From the NCBI GenBank assembly GCA_023255095.1, contig JALRJJ010000056.1:1-16296 (forward strand): DNA of 16,296 nt. Direction: 5' to 3'. Source of the stretch: a bacterium. GTDB lineage: Bacteria > Fidelibacterota > Marinisomatia > Marinisomatales > Marinisomataceae. Of this stretch, positions 1-7,591 are shown in pieces (positions within the stretch are counted from its first letter, which is position 1; each line of letters opens with the position of its first letter). The translations under genes and the position numbers were made by a program. Below the pieces are notes generated by a model. That model saw nothing but the letters and a program-made list of their open reading frames with translations, had not been told where the DNA came from and made no database searches.

Positions 1-2970
1 GTTTGGTTTTGCTGTTTGGAAAACAACAGAACTTGCACCAGTCCATTTAGAAGCGTTATAAGCTCCTGTTGCAATACCAGCTTCATCAGGCAATACACCG
101 TATCCTAAATAGTCAGTAAACATGGTAGCTGTCATGAAAGGATATTCAACATATGCGCCATTACCTAAGTAAGCACCTGGACAACCCCACTCCTCTGAGT
201 AGTGATCAGGGTTTGCAGAAGATGACCAAGCACCCCATCCACAACCACCTGAATCAAAGGCGTTGTTATCAACAATATATTGAGCATCACTGTCATATAT
301 TCCGTCGCCATTAGCGTCAGAAGTATCATACCAGTCTACTATACCGTCTCCAGTAGTATCAAATGATACATAACCATAAATTGGATCCCAACCTGGAGAT
401 TGGAATAATGGACCTATGTGAACAGGTGTGCCATCTGATTTTAAGGCGATGTCAAACGTATCATTACCGTCTGCATCCCAAAATGCTGCGAACATTGGTT
501 GCTTTTCACCTTCAACAAAGTTGTGTCGATACATGGTGAAAGGAACATAGCTTTCAACATTATTAGAAGCATAATTCCAACCCAACGCTGGATGACTAAA
601 GTCAAACTCTATATCATCACCTTGCCAGTATTCAAACCTGTCAAAGTCTCTAGCATATCCGCCAACATTAATTTCACCAGCTCTATTTTCAATAATATAT
701 CCAGTAGTACCTAAACTGTACCATGGAACATATGAAACTGCTGGATCTCTAAGTTCAGCGTTTTCTTTCCAGCCAGCTGTCCACTCCTGAATATCAGTAA
801 TGGTAGAAGGCTGAGGTCCTTCAACTTGTACTTGGATACCATCAACAATTGGAGTTGCACCGGCATCTACATTGTCTCCAGTTAATCCATTAACACCACC
901 AACAACTGGGTTGTTTGCAACAAGCACTTCGCCGGTTGTAGTGTTAGTTAAAGACCAATTGGTTACTGCATAACCATTTAAATAGTCATCAAAAGTAACA
1001 GCATATGAATCTCCAGTTAGAGCTGAAGGGCTTACTACTACTGCAGTCACAGAACCTCCAGAAGGTCCATCATGATCTGCTGCAACAGTGTCTCCTGAGC
1101 TCGCAGTGTTTTCACCCATGCTAAAGGTATTTGGAACCTCAGGTCTCACAGTAATATATACTGGATTACTTTCTAGGGTTTTTGGAATACCATTTGCATT
1201 GTATCCATAAGCAGTTACTGCAAAATAATAACTTCTGTTAGTAATCAATCTTGAATTTGCATTCAATGCATCTTTGGTGATAGAGTGATGTCTCGCTAAA
1301 CCGCTATCAGAACCAAACTGGGTTCTAATATTAATGGTCTCACCAAGCTCTGCACTAAAGACATTATCATAAATTTCAGTTACACCATTGATAACGTCAT
1401 AAGTTGCAATTCTTTTTGATTTACCAGCACCTTGGGCAGTTTCATATTGATACACGTTGTATCCTTCAAACTCAAAGCTTGTTGGATTTCCATTTGCATC
1501 AAGATCAACTTCACTAGTTGCTGAATATCCTTCGGCATTTCCTTCCCAGGTTAGCAAAATAGAATCTTCAAGAGAAGATGCTGTAATTGAGGGAGCAGGA
1601 GGTGAGTCAGGAAGCGCAAAATCAATATCATAAGCAGTTTGAGCAAGAGCATCAACTTCTTTTAGATATGCGACAGACGCTAATGGATCACCACCAGCTG
1701 CGTGGAAAATACCAAACACAACTTCTTGTGAATCACCTGCAGCCATAGTGAAAGGACCAACTGACATTAAGAAACGTCTATCCGCAGATGGGGTATAGTT
1801 TCCGTCAATAGGGTTGGCACTACTGTGACCAGCAGAATCATTTGGGTCTCCATAGAAACAGAATTTTTGGTCATATAAATCACCAGCGATATCTGTTGGG
1901 TATGGGGTACCATCTTTTCTTAAACCTTGAAGGTAATAATAACCTTCTTCTTCATCAGCAGGGTCTGTATAAGTAGCATCACCATTGATGTAGAACGCAA
2001 ATGATGACATCTGCAAGTTCTTCATACCAGGATGACGAGTACCAAACATTTTTGCACCCTCTGAACAGTCTTCAGAAGCATCACAAGGAACCATTGGTCC
2101 TTGGAAGAAGTCATATCCAACCGCTGGAGTACCAATATCTAAATTAGAATAAGTACTATCTTCTCCATCGTTCCAAACATAACCCATCCCTAGTTCAACA
2201 TCACAACCAACAAAGTCGTCACCAGAATAGCCCAAGTCAGGGTCTGACCATAAACCCATGTAGGTGTCAATTAAGTCATCTGATCCTTTGTTAATGATGA
2301 GTTGTTTTAGGAAAACCATGTCACCGAAAACGTCAGGACGATCAAAACCAAACATAGTGGTTTGAATCTCAACATTTAAGGGAGATGTTCCGAAGTTCAA
2401 TTTATACGCAGGGTCACCATCGTTACTGACAAACCAAAGTACTTGGTCTCCAATAAACTCAGGATGGTCTGTACCGTTTGGAAGCGGAGAATATACTCCG
2501 TCTCCATCTACGTCAACCCATGGAGCACCGTATTCAACGGGCCACTGTTGGAAGTCATCAAAATCTAAAGGTGAAGCTAACATAGCTTTTTCAACCTTGT
2601 AGATTCTATGAACTGCCGCGAGTGGATCACCGCCCCAAGGGCCTGGACCCATATCTTGTGTATAGTCCCCAACGATTGTTCGAATTTGACCATTCACTGT
2701 CGCTCCCATCCACAAAGCGGATTGGAAGATTGAGTGAGCACCGGTACCTTGTGGCCATTCTAGAGCTGAATCACCTGAAATGTGATAGTCTAAAAATAGT
2801 CCGTTGTTGGTAACATCGGCGTAGATCTGGTTTCCATCGAACGTACCGGCAGAGTCTACATAGTTTGATGCGCTGATGTTTGAGATATTTGTATCTCTTG
2901 CTACTAACAATGAAGTAGCAACATACAGCATCACCATACTATACACGGTAATATTCTTTAAGATTTTCAT
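1..2970 (-). CDS. Large secreted surface protein with fibronectin III-like segment and Asp/Gly calcium-loop motifs (partial, C-terminus off the left edge)
   Basis: The reading frame is open from the ATG at 2970 to the window edge: 990 codons, no stop, 3' end missing. The protein starts with a signal peptide (MKILKNITVYSMVMLYVATS, then LLVARDT), so it is exported. Residues ~25-450 form an aromatic and Asp/Gly-rich region of a kind I associate with secreted FCB-group proteins. Residues ~455-607 look like a fibronectin III or similar beta-sandwich (LTWEGNAEGY, FEGYNVYQYE, YYFAVTAYGYN). Short EF-hand/TSP3-like loops occur at ~150-163 (DVDGDGVYS), ~830 (DADGNDTFD) and ~870-897 (DTTGDGIVD, DANGDGIYD), suggesting calcium binding. 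The start is supported by AGAGGT at 2975-2980. It follows the TonB-dependent receptor gene by 22 bases, probably in one operon. A type IX secretion tail would be expected in the missing C-terminus if it follows FCB habit; this cannot be seen. No specific function is recognised. Confidence 0.88.
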   Translation of the reverse strand, partial: MKILKNITVYSMVMLYVATSLLVARDTNISNISASNYVDSAGTFDGNQIYADVTNNGLFLDYHISGDSALEWPQGTGAHSIFQSALWMGATVNGQIRTIVGDYTQDMGPGPWGGDPLAAVHRIYKVEKAMLASPLDFDDFQQWPVEYGAPWVDVDGDGVYSPLPNGTDHPEFIGDQVLWFVSNDGDPAYKLNFGTSPLNVEIQTTMFGFDRPDVFGDMVFLKQLIINKGSDDLIDTYMGLWSDPDLGYSGDDFVGCDVELGMGYVWNDGEDSTYSNLDIGTPAVGYDFFQGPMVPCDASEDCSEGAKMFGTRHPGMKNLQMSSFAFYINGDATYTDPADEEEGYYYLQGLRKDGTPYPTDIAGDLYDQKFCFYGDPNDSAGHSSANPIDGNYTPSADRRFLMSVGPFTMAAGDSQEVVFGIFHAAGGDPLASVAYLKEVDALAQTAYDIDFALPDSPPAPSITASSLEDSILLTWEGNAEGYSATSEVDLDANGNPTSFEFEGYNVYQYETAQGAGKSKRIATYDVINGVTEIYDNVFSAELGETINIRTQFGSDSGLARHHSITKDALNANSRLITNRSYYFAVTAYGYNANGIPKTLESNPVYITVRPEVPNTFSMGENTASSGDTVAADHDGPSGGSVTAVVVSPSALTGDSYAVTFDDYLNGYAVTNWSLTNTTTGEVLVANNPVVGGVNGLTGDNVDAGATPIVDGIQVQVEGPQPSTITDIQEWTAGWKENAELRDPAVSYVPWYSLGTTGYIIENRAGEINVGGYARDFDRFEYWQGDDIEFDFSHPALGWNYASNNVESYVPFTMYRHNFVEGEKQPMFAAFWDADGNDTFDIALKSDGTPVHIGPLFQSPGWDPIYGYVSFDTTGDGIVDWYDTSDANGDGIYDSDAQYIVDNNAFDSGGCGWGAWSSSANPDHYSEEWGCPGAYLGNGAYVEYPFMTATMFTDYLGYGVLPDEAGIATGAYNASKWTGASSVVFQTAKPN

Positions 2971-2974
2971 ATCT

Positions 2975-2980
2975 ACCTCT
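2975..2980 (-). promoter_or_regulatory. Ribosome binding site of the surface protein gene
   Basis: AGAGGT on the minus strand, 4 bases before the ATG at 2970. It lies inside the 22-base gap after the receptor stop codon, so the downstream gene has its own initiation signal and need not rely on translational coupling. Confidence 0.7.
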
Positions 2981-2992
2981 TTATCTTATTAA

Positions 2993-5900
2993 TTAAAAAC
3001 TTAAGTTAAAACCAACTCTAACTTGACGAGGTGCGCCCCATCTTCCTGGCTGAGCCAAGATATCTTGATAGGCAGCAGCTGCGTCTACGTCAGGGTTAAG
3101 TGCTAATCTATTGGCAAGCCATGCTTGTCCACTTTCTGTAGCAACCCAGCCATCTTCAGCTACGTTACCGGTACCGTTGTAAACAGAATTAACTTGCTCT
3201 GAATCTAAAGCATTAGTCACAGCAACATATAGGTTTCCTGATAGTCCACCTAGGTTAATTAATCTGTCAACACGAAGGTCTAAATTAGTATATGCTGGTT
3301 TTGTACCAGAATTAACTGGACCCTCTGGGAATTCCCAACGGTTTTCAAATACAGTACTATAAATTTGAGATGGTGTGTATCTAGTACCACTACCAAAGCT
3401 CATTACAGCATTAAACCCTGTATTGGCTAGTAAACCTGTTTGATCAGGTGAACGATAGTCAACAATAATGTTCGCTGTGTGAGTTTGGTCATAGTCAAGC
3501 AAGTTCATTGCTTTAGGATAACCATCATCTGTACCAATCCAGGTAATGTAGAAGTTTTGTGAACCATATGATCCTGTACCTCTAGCTTCTGAATAAGTAT
3601 AGTTTGCCTGAGCGTATAAACCACGAGTTCTACGCATCTCAAAGTTAGTGGTAAAACCTTGTGATACCATCACGTCACCGTTTAAATACTGAGCCCAATT
3701 TTGTTGGGTATCAGATCCACCGGTGTTGGTAAACGCTTCAGTACGATTAGCAAGTGTTAAATAATCCTTACTTTCTTTGTAAAAACCTTCAACCTTTAAT
3801 GAAGCAAAAGCGCCAAGTCTTTGCTCAATACCAATTTCATATTGAGTTGAACGCTCTGGTTTCAAAGCAGGGTTTTCAGAAGCAGTCGCATTACCGGCTA
3901 GAATATCTGCTGATAGCTGTGAATCTGAAAGATAAAGGAATGACATTGGTACTGTTTGCCAGTGTGTACCATAGTTGGCACGGAAGACAGTTCTGTCTGA
4001 TACTGGGAAAGAGAAACCAAGTCTTGGGTGAGTAGCGGTTTCTTTTTTGGTTTTTTTCCAAACAAAGTTTCCATTACCATCACCGTTTCTGTTCACTCTT
4101 TGTCTATTAAAGTATAGATGATTGAAACCATCTGAGTCACCATAGCCATCTCCATCTGAATCGGGAGCCATAGCGCCAGTGTCAATTTCTTCAATAGAAA
4201 GACCAAGTTGAACAACTACGTCTTTAAATTCAAGTTTGTCTTGAATGTAGAAACGGGTCTGAGTTGGCTCTGCAGGAGCTAACATGTGATCATCTTGATT
4301 GTATGATCCGTTCCACTCGTCACCATATATATTGTATCCAAGGTTGGTTACGTAAAGAGCACGATAGTTGATAAATCTCCAGTCTGCTGGATCACTACCT
4401 GCTGCAATAATTTCATCGTTGCTAGCTACCCAGTCACCATTAAGGTCAACCTGAGCAATCGCTCTAGCAATACCTGATGCGCCCAACCCATATCGTGTAA
4501 TTTCATGATTGTCGATAGATGCACCCAGCTTGATTTCATTATAACCAACTTGGTTTGTATAGTCGAAACTTAAGGTGTTTGTGGTAGTTTTTCTTTTGTC
4601 ATAACCAGTATACTGACTACCATATCCTGAAACACCAATAAACTCATCAGGTGAAACTGGATTAAACCCTGTTACGTCTCTTTTATAATAATTTACTGAA
4701 CCCCAATCTTTGGTTCTTCTGCCATAAGAAACAAGGTCGTCTAGATAATTTTTATTACCATCTTTTGTTTCATAGGTTTGAGTAGAAAGTGAAGCTTTAA
4801 TATAGGAAAGAGGGCTAATAGTATATCTTGCATTAAGATATCCCATTGCAAAATCTCTTTCACCAATATAGGAATTATTAAATCCACCAAGGGTATTTGA
4901 ATAGCTATAGCTTCCTGTTTCAAAACCGTAGGTTTGAGTACCAACTTTTAAGCGCAATGGACCAAAATCCATTGTTGCATTTCCGTTAATGGTCAAGCGG
5001 GTTGATTCAGAATCTGGTCTTTGACCATACATACGTCTATAATTACTGTAGACAACATATGATTCTTCGTTTTCACCAGCTGCATTTTTTCTAGTAATGG
5101 TTTCGATGTGATGAATTTTTTGACCATTGGCATCAAAGCCATAGTTATATCCATCAGTTCCATCGCTATAGTAATCTGCAGGAGGAGCGTCTTGCATTGC
5201 AACCGCATCCATCATTGGCCAATAACTATAAGAAACTGGTCCACCAAACTCTCTGTTTTCAACAGATAAATAAACTTTAATATTATCAGAAATTGGACCA
5301 CCAAAATCAAAGTTTACATTTTGATATCCATCTGAATATAGTTTGTCGGGATCAGTGTCAGCCTCAGAACCGAGAGAAAACTCTCCACCAACTCTAGCTG
5401 TCCACTGGTTTCCACCTGTCTTGGTTGTAATATTAACGATACCACCATTTGCACCACCATATTCAGCAGAGAATCCACCTGTTTGGACAGAGATTTCTTG
5501 AAGTGCTGCTTGTGAGTTACCGCTTAATAAATTTCCGCCAGAGTAAACATCTTTTACTGGAACACCGTCAACATAGTAACGACTGTCTCCACTTCTACTT
5601 CCACGGAAATATCCATTAACAACACCAGTCTGAAGGTTAACAATATTGTCAACACCTCTTACTGCAAAAGCATCAATTAACTCTTTATCAACGATACGAG
5701 TTGTATTGGTTGCGTTTGGATTAATTAATGGTCTTTCTCTTGTTACTGTAACCTCTTGACCTGCAACGGCTGCTACATTTAAAGCAAAATCAACAGTGGT
5801 TGTAAAACCTACTGAAGTTCTTACTCCTGTTTCAACAACGGTAGTGTAACCGATGTATTCAGCGCGAAGGTCATAGTTTCCAACAGGAACGTCGAGAATG

Positions 5901-6082
5901 TAGTATCTACCAAGTTCATCGGTAGCCGCACCCAAATTCGATCCTTCAACAACAACGTTAGCACCAACAAGCGGGCTACCGTCAGCGTCAGTTACAACCC
6001 CTGCTAACTTAGCAGTAGTAGACTGTGCCAACAACATTGCTGGAAGAATAAAGAGCGCTATTAACATACGTAGTTTTCTCAT
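2993..6082 (-). CDS. TonB-dependent outer-membrane receptor with N-terminal carboxypeptidase-regulatory-like domain
   Basis: A 1029-residue outer-membrane receptor, expected to import a ligand or export a product using TonB energy. A signal peptide spans residues 1-20 (MRKLRMLIAL...LAQ). A carboxypeptidase-regulatory-like beta-sandwich follows at ~26-105 (LAGVVTDADGSPLVGANVVV, GRYYILDVPVGNY). The plug is at ~115-222 (YFRGSRSGDSRYYVDGVPV, GGFSAEYGGANGGIVNITTK). The beta-barrel covers ~228-1029 and ends RVGFNLSF, with the C-terminal Phe typical of BAM-assembled barrels. EF-hand-like loops lie at ~543-555 and ~639-652. An upstream TTG/ATG extension of 13 codons is possible, but GGAGGT at 6089-6094 places the start at the ATG at 6082. 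The gene leads the operon with the surface protein. No SusD-like partner is seen. The substrate cannot be told from sequence; the family includes receptors for siderophores, cobalamin, glycans and peptides. Confidence 0.93.
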   Translation of the reverse strand: MRKLRMLIALFILPAMLLAQSTTAKLAGVVTDADGSPLVGANVVVEGSNLGAATDELGRYYILDVPVGNYDLRAEYIGYTTVVETGVRTSVGFTTTVDFALNVAAVAGQEVTVTRERPLINPNATNTTRIVDKELIDAFAVRGVDNIVNLQTGVVNGYFRGSRSGDSRYYVDGVPVKDVYSGGNLLSGNSQAALQEISVQTGGFSAEYGGANGGIVNITTKTGGNQWTARVGGEFSLGSEADTDPDKLYSDGYQNVNFDFGGPISDNIKVYLSVENREFGGPVSYSYWPMMDAVAMQDAPPADYYSDGTDGYNYGFDANGQKIHHIETITRKNAAGENEESYVVYSNYRRMYGQRPDSESTRLTINGNATMDFGPLRLKVGTQTYGFETGSYSYSNTLGGFNNSYIGERDFAMGYLNARYTISPLSYIKASLSTQTYETKDGNKNYLDDLVSYGRRTKDWGSVNYYKRDVTGFNPVSPDEFIGVSGYGSQYTGYDKRKTTTNTLSFDYTNQVGYNEIKLGASIDNHEITRYGLGASGIARAIAQVDLNGDWVASNDEIIAAGSDPADWRFINYRALYVTNLGYNIYGDEWNGSYNQDDHMLAPAEPTQTRFYIQDKLEFKDVVVQLGLSIEEIDTGAMAPDSDGDGYGDSDGFNHLYFNRQRVNRNGDGNGNFVWKKTKKETATHPRLGFSFPVSDRTVFRANYGTHWQTVPMSFLYLSDSQLSADILAGNATASENPALKPERSTQYEIGIEQRLGAFASLKVEGFYKESKDYLTLANRTEAFTNTGGSDTQQNWAQYLNGDVMVSQGFTTNFEMRRTRGLYAQANYTYSEARGTGSYGSQNFYITWIGTDDGYPKAMNLLDYDQTHTANIIVDYRSPDQTGLLANTGFNAVMSFGSGTRYTPSQIYSTVFENRWEFPEGPVNSGTKPAYTNLDLRVDRLINLGGLSGNLYVAVTNALDSEQVNSVYNGTGNVAEDGWVATESGQAWLANRLALNPDVDAAAAYQDILAQPGRWGAPRQVRVGFNLSF

Positions 6083-6088
6083 TATTCT

Positions 6089-6094
6089 ACCTCC
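6089..6094 (-). promoter_or_regulatory. Shine-Dalgarno site deciding the receptor start
   Basis: A full GGAGGT on the minus strand, 6 bases upstream of the ATG at 6082. It falls inside the longer open frame, which starts at 6121, and argues that the 13 extra codons are untranslated leader. It is the strongest ribosome binding site I see in the window. Confidence 0.8.
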
Positions 6095-6177
6095 AAATGA
6101 GTATTTATACATTTTAAACAATTTTTATTTTTTTGTTTCTTACTCTTATATATATGGTATTGTTTCCACATAATAAG

Positions 6178-6216
6178 TGCATGCTCATCGAGGGGGCGTA
6201 CCCCTTCGAATATGCA
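6178..6216. other. GC-rich imperfect hairpin in the leader of the receptor operon
   Basis: The inner stem pairs TCGAGGGG (6188-6195) with CCCCTTCGA (6201-6209), with one bulged base and a 5-base loop. An outer stem pairs TGCAT (6178-6182) with ATGCA (6212-6216) across a small asymmetric internal loop. It lies ~100 bases upstream of the receptor start and is far richer in G and C than its surroundings. Neither strand has a T-run right after it, so it does not look like an intrinsic terminator. It could be a 5'-UTR RNA structure or a protein-binding inverted repeat; which one depends on the unmapped transcription start. Confidence 0.55.
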
Positions 6217-6248
6217 TTTAGACTAAATTGATGATAGATTTACTAGAT

Positions 6249-6254
6249 GTCAAG
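6249..6254 (-). promoter_or_regulatory. Possible -35 element for the receptor operon
   Basis: A perfect TTGACA on the minus strand, ~170 bases upstream of the receptor ATG. At 16-18 bases' spacing the -10 candidates (around CAATTT/TCAATT, 6225-6231) are poor, so the call is weak. A separate TATATATA tract at 6147-6155 could serve a closer promoter. If this TTGACA is used, the GC-rich hairpin would be transcribed as part of the leader. Confidence 0.3.
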
Positions 6255-6266
6255 TCTTTTTAAGAT

Positions 6267-6284
6267 ATTTTTTTTAAAAAAAAT
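6267..6284. repeat. Perfect 18-bp A/T palindrome (A-T8-A8-T) after the hydrolase gene
   Basis: ATTTTTTTTAAAAAAAAT begins 7 bases after the hydrolase stop codon on the minus strand. It is a perfect inverted repeat of two homopolymer tracts. An all-A/T stem with a T8 run is a weak terminator candidate and would also be intrinsically curved or rigid DNA. It sits in the 208-base gap between the hydrolase stop and the receptor start, next to the TTGACA. Confidence 0.4.
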
Positions 6285-6290
6285 TTCTGT

Positions 6291-7526
6291 TTATTTGGAA
6301 TAAAATTCAAAGTAGGCATTCTTTTCAAATGATTTATAAGATTCAAAATTTACCGGCTGATCTTTTAAGCTGTAATTAAAAAACTCAAGAACGGCTTTGT
6401 CGACTAGTTCATCAACTATTTTTTTGTCTACCACCCCAAGGGTATTAATTGGAAACCCCAAAGAAGATTTATCGTCGTAAATAAGCTTAAAATCTGTAAA
6501 AGTATAATGGAGACTTTCTTTTAAATAAATGACATAGCTTTCGTGGTTACTCTTCAAAATTAGGTTATAAATTTTGTCATTTTCTATTCCGCTTTCTGAG
6601 TCATTAATATCTCCAAAAACGCTTATATCTTTGAACTGCTCTTGGGCAATGTGCATAAATGGTTTATTGGTATTTGTTTTAGCTTGTTCTTCAGATAAAC
6701 CAAAAAACCACCCGTCAAGAGCTAGTGCCGCATCAAAATTTTCGTCTTGCAATAACCCTAAATAGCTGGTGCCGCCACCCATGGAGTGGCCAAAAATTCC
6801 GATTTTATCAAAGTCAATAATGCGATTAAGGGGGTTGGGGGCTCCACTATCGAAGGTGGTTTTTTTTAATTGACTGACTAAATATTGGGCGTCTTTAAGC
6901 CGATAATCAATTAGTCTGTTGGTATAATATTTTTTCTGATAGGAAGCTTGTTGATCCCATGAAACGTTTCTTTTATAAGGAAGGGGAAGTCCGTTTTTGT
7001 CAAAACTAATGACGGCGTTGAAGGTATGATTACAAGCAATAACAACGTATCCTTCCGCAACCAAGGCTTCAATCTGGGACATGTTTTGTGTTAAAATTCC
7101 CCCATCCCCATGAGAGAAAACTATTAGGGGAAACTTATCTAAAATAGGCTCAGCATTAAAATATGATCCCGACATAAGCTTTGCTCCGTGCTTCGCCAAC
7201 CCAGCGGGCAATCCAGCTATTTCTGCTACACCCCGAATAGTTTCCTTGGGAAATATAATGTGTGGAGCGCGCTGGTTATTTTTTCCTATTTTGGCAGGAT
7301 ACCAAACTTGAACCAACAGCTGTCTAGTATCATTAGGTTCAACGGTATAAATTTCGCTTCGACTAGAATCGTTCCAAAAATATATTTGGGTTCCAATTCC
7401 ATAGGTTTGTTTCTCGGGGGAAGAAATTTCTTCAAGTGGCACAACTATAGGTCCAATTGCTGCACACGAAACTATAGCTGGAAGAATCAGCACAATCAAC
7501 TTTTTGAACATTGGCTTAGTTTGCAT
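6291..7526 (-). CDS. Predicted lipoprotein alpha/beta-hydrolase, platelet-activating-factor acetylhydrolase family
   Basis: A 411-residue hydrolase, probably an esterase or lipase acting on short-acyl phospholipids or related esters in the periplasm or outer membrane. The N-terminus has Lys residues, a hydrophobic stretch and a lipobox, IVSC, with the lipidated Cys at ~21. The oxyanion-hole region FPLIVFSHGDGG is at ~132-143. The nucleophile elbow GHSMGG puts the Ser at ~248; ALALDGW supplies an Asp at ~271; LHYTFTDF supplies a His at ~340. Spacing and context match the Ser-Asp-His triad of PAF-acetylhydrolase-like enzymes. The frame opens at a TTG at 7574, but I prefer the ATG at 7526 because it gives a clean lipoprotein signal; the ATG at 7511 is also possible. 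No convincing Shine-Dalgarno site precedes any of them. It is divergent from the dehydrogenase gene, with a 65-base gap. The family call is good; the substrate is unknown. Confidence 0.82.
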   Translation of the reverse strand: MQTKPMFKKLIVLILPAIVSCAAIGPIVVPLEEISSPEKQTYGIGTQIYFWNDSSRSEIYTVEPNDTRQLLVQVWYPAKIGKNNQRAPHIIFPKETIRGVAEIAGLPAGLAKHGAKLMSGSYFNAEPILDKFPLIVFSHGDGGILTQNMSQIEALVAEGYVVIACNHTFNAVISFDKNGLPLPYKRNVSWDQQASYQKKYYTNRLIDYRLKDAQYLVSQLKKTTFDSGAPNPLNRIIDFDKIGIFGHSMGGGTSYLGLLQDENFDAALALDGWFFGLSEEQAKTNTNKPFMHIAQEQFKDISVFGDINDSESGIENDKIYNLILKSNHESYVIYLKESLHYTFTDFKLIYDDKSSLGFPINTLGVVDKKIVDELVDKAVLEFFNYSLKDQPVNFESYKSFEKNAYFEFYSK

Positions 7527-7591
7527 AAGTTTTTTTTCGTTAATAATTTTAACAATACTCGCCAGCAATAGCAATTGAGAAAGGATAGCCC

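Noticed and set aside
1..2970. SusD-like lipoprotein partner of the receptor
   Set aside because: The N-terminal signal lacks a lipobox Cys, and the body is beta-sandwich-like with Asp/Gly loops rather than the helical repeat fold of SusD.
3754..5208. Several open frames of 60-93 codons inside the TonB-dependent receptor gene on both strands
   Set aside because: They are out-of-frame or antisense readings of a gene with clear domains throughout and show no protein-like motifs of their own.
6188..6209. The GC-rich hairpin as an intrinsic terminator
   Set aside because: No T-run follows on either strand, and no gene end lies immediately upstream on either strand.
7188..7571. A 127-codon plus-strand frame antisense to the hydrolase gene
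   Set aside because: It lies entirely antisense to well-conserved hydrolase sequence and has no recognisable motif.
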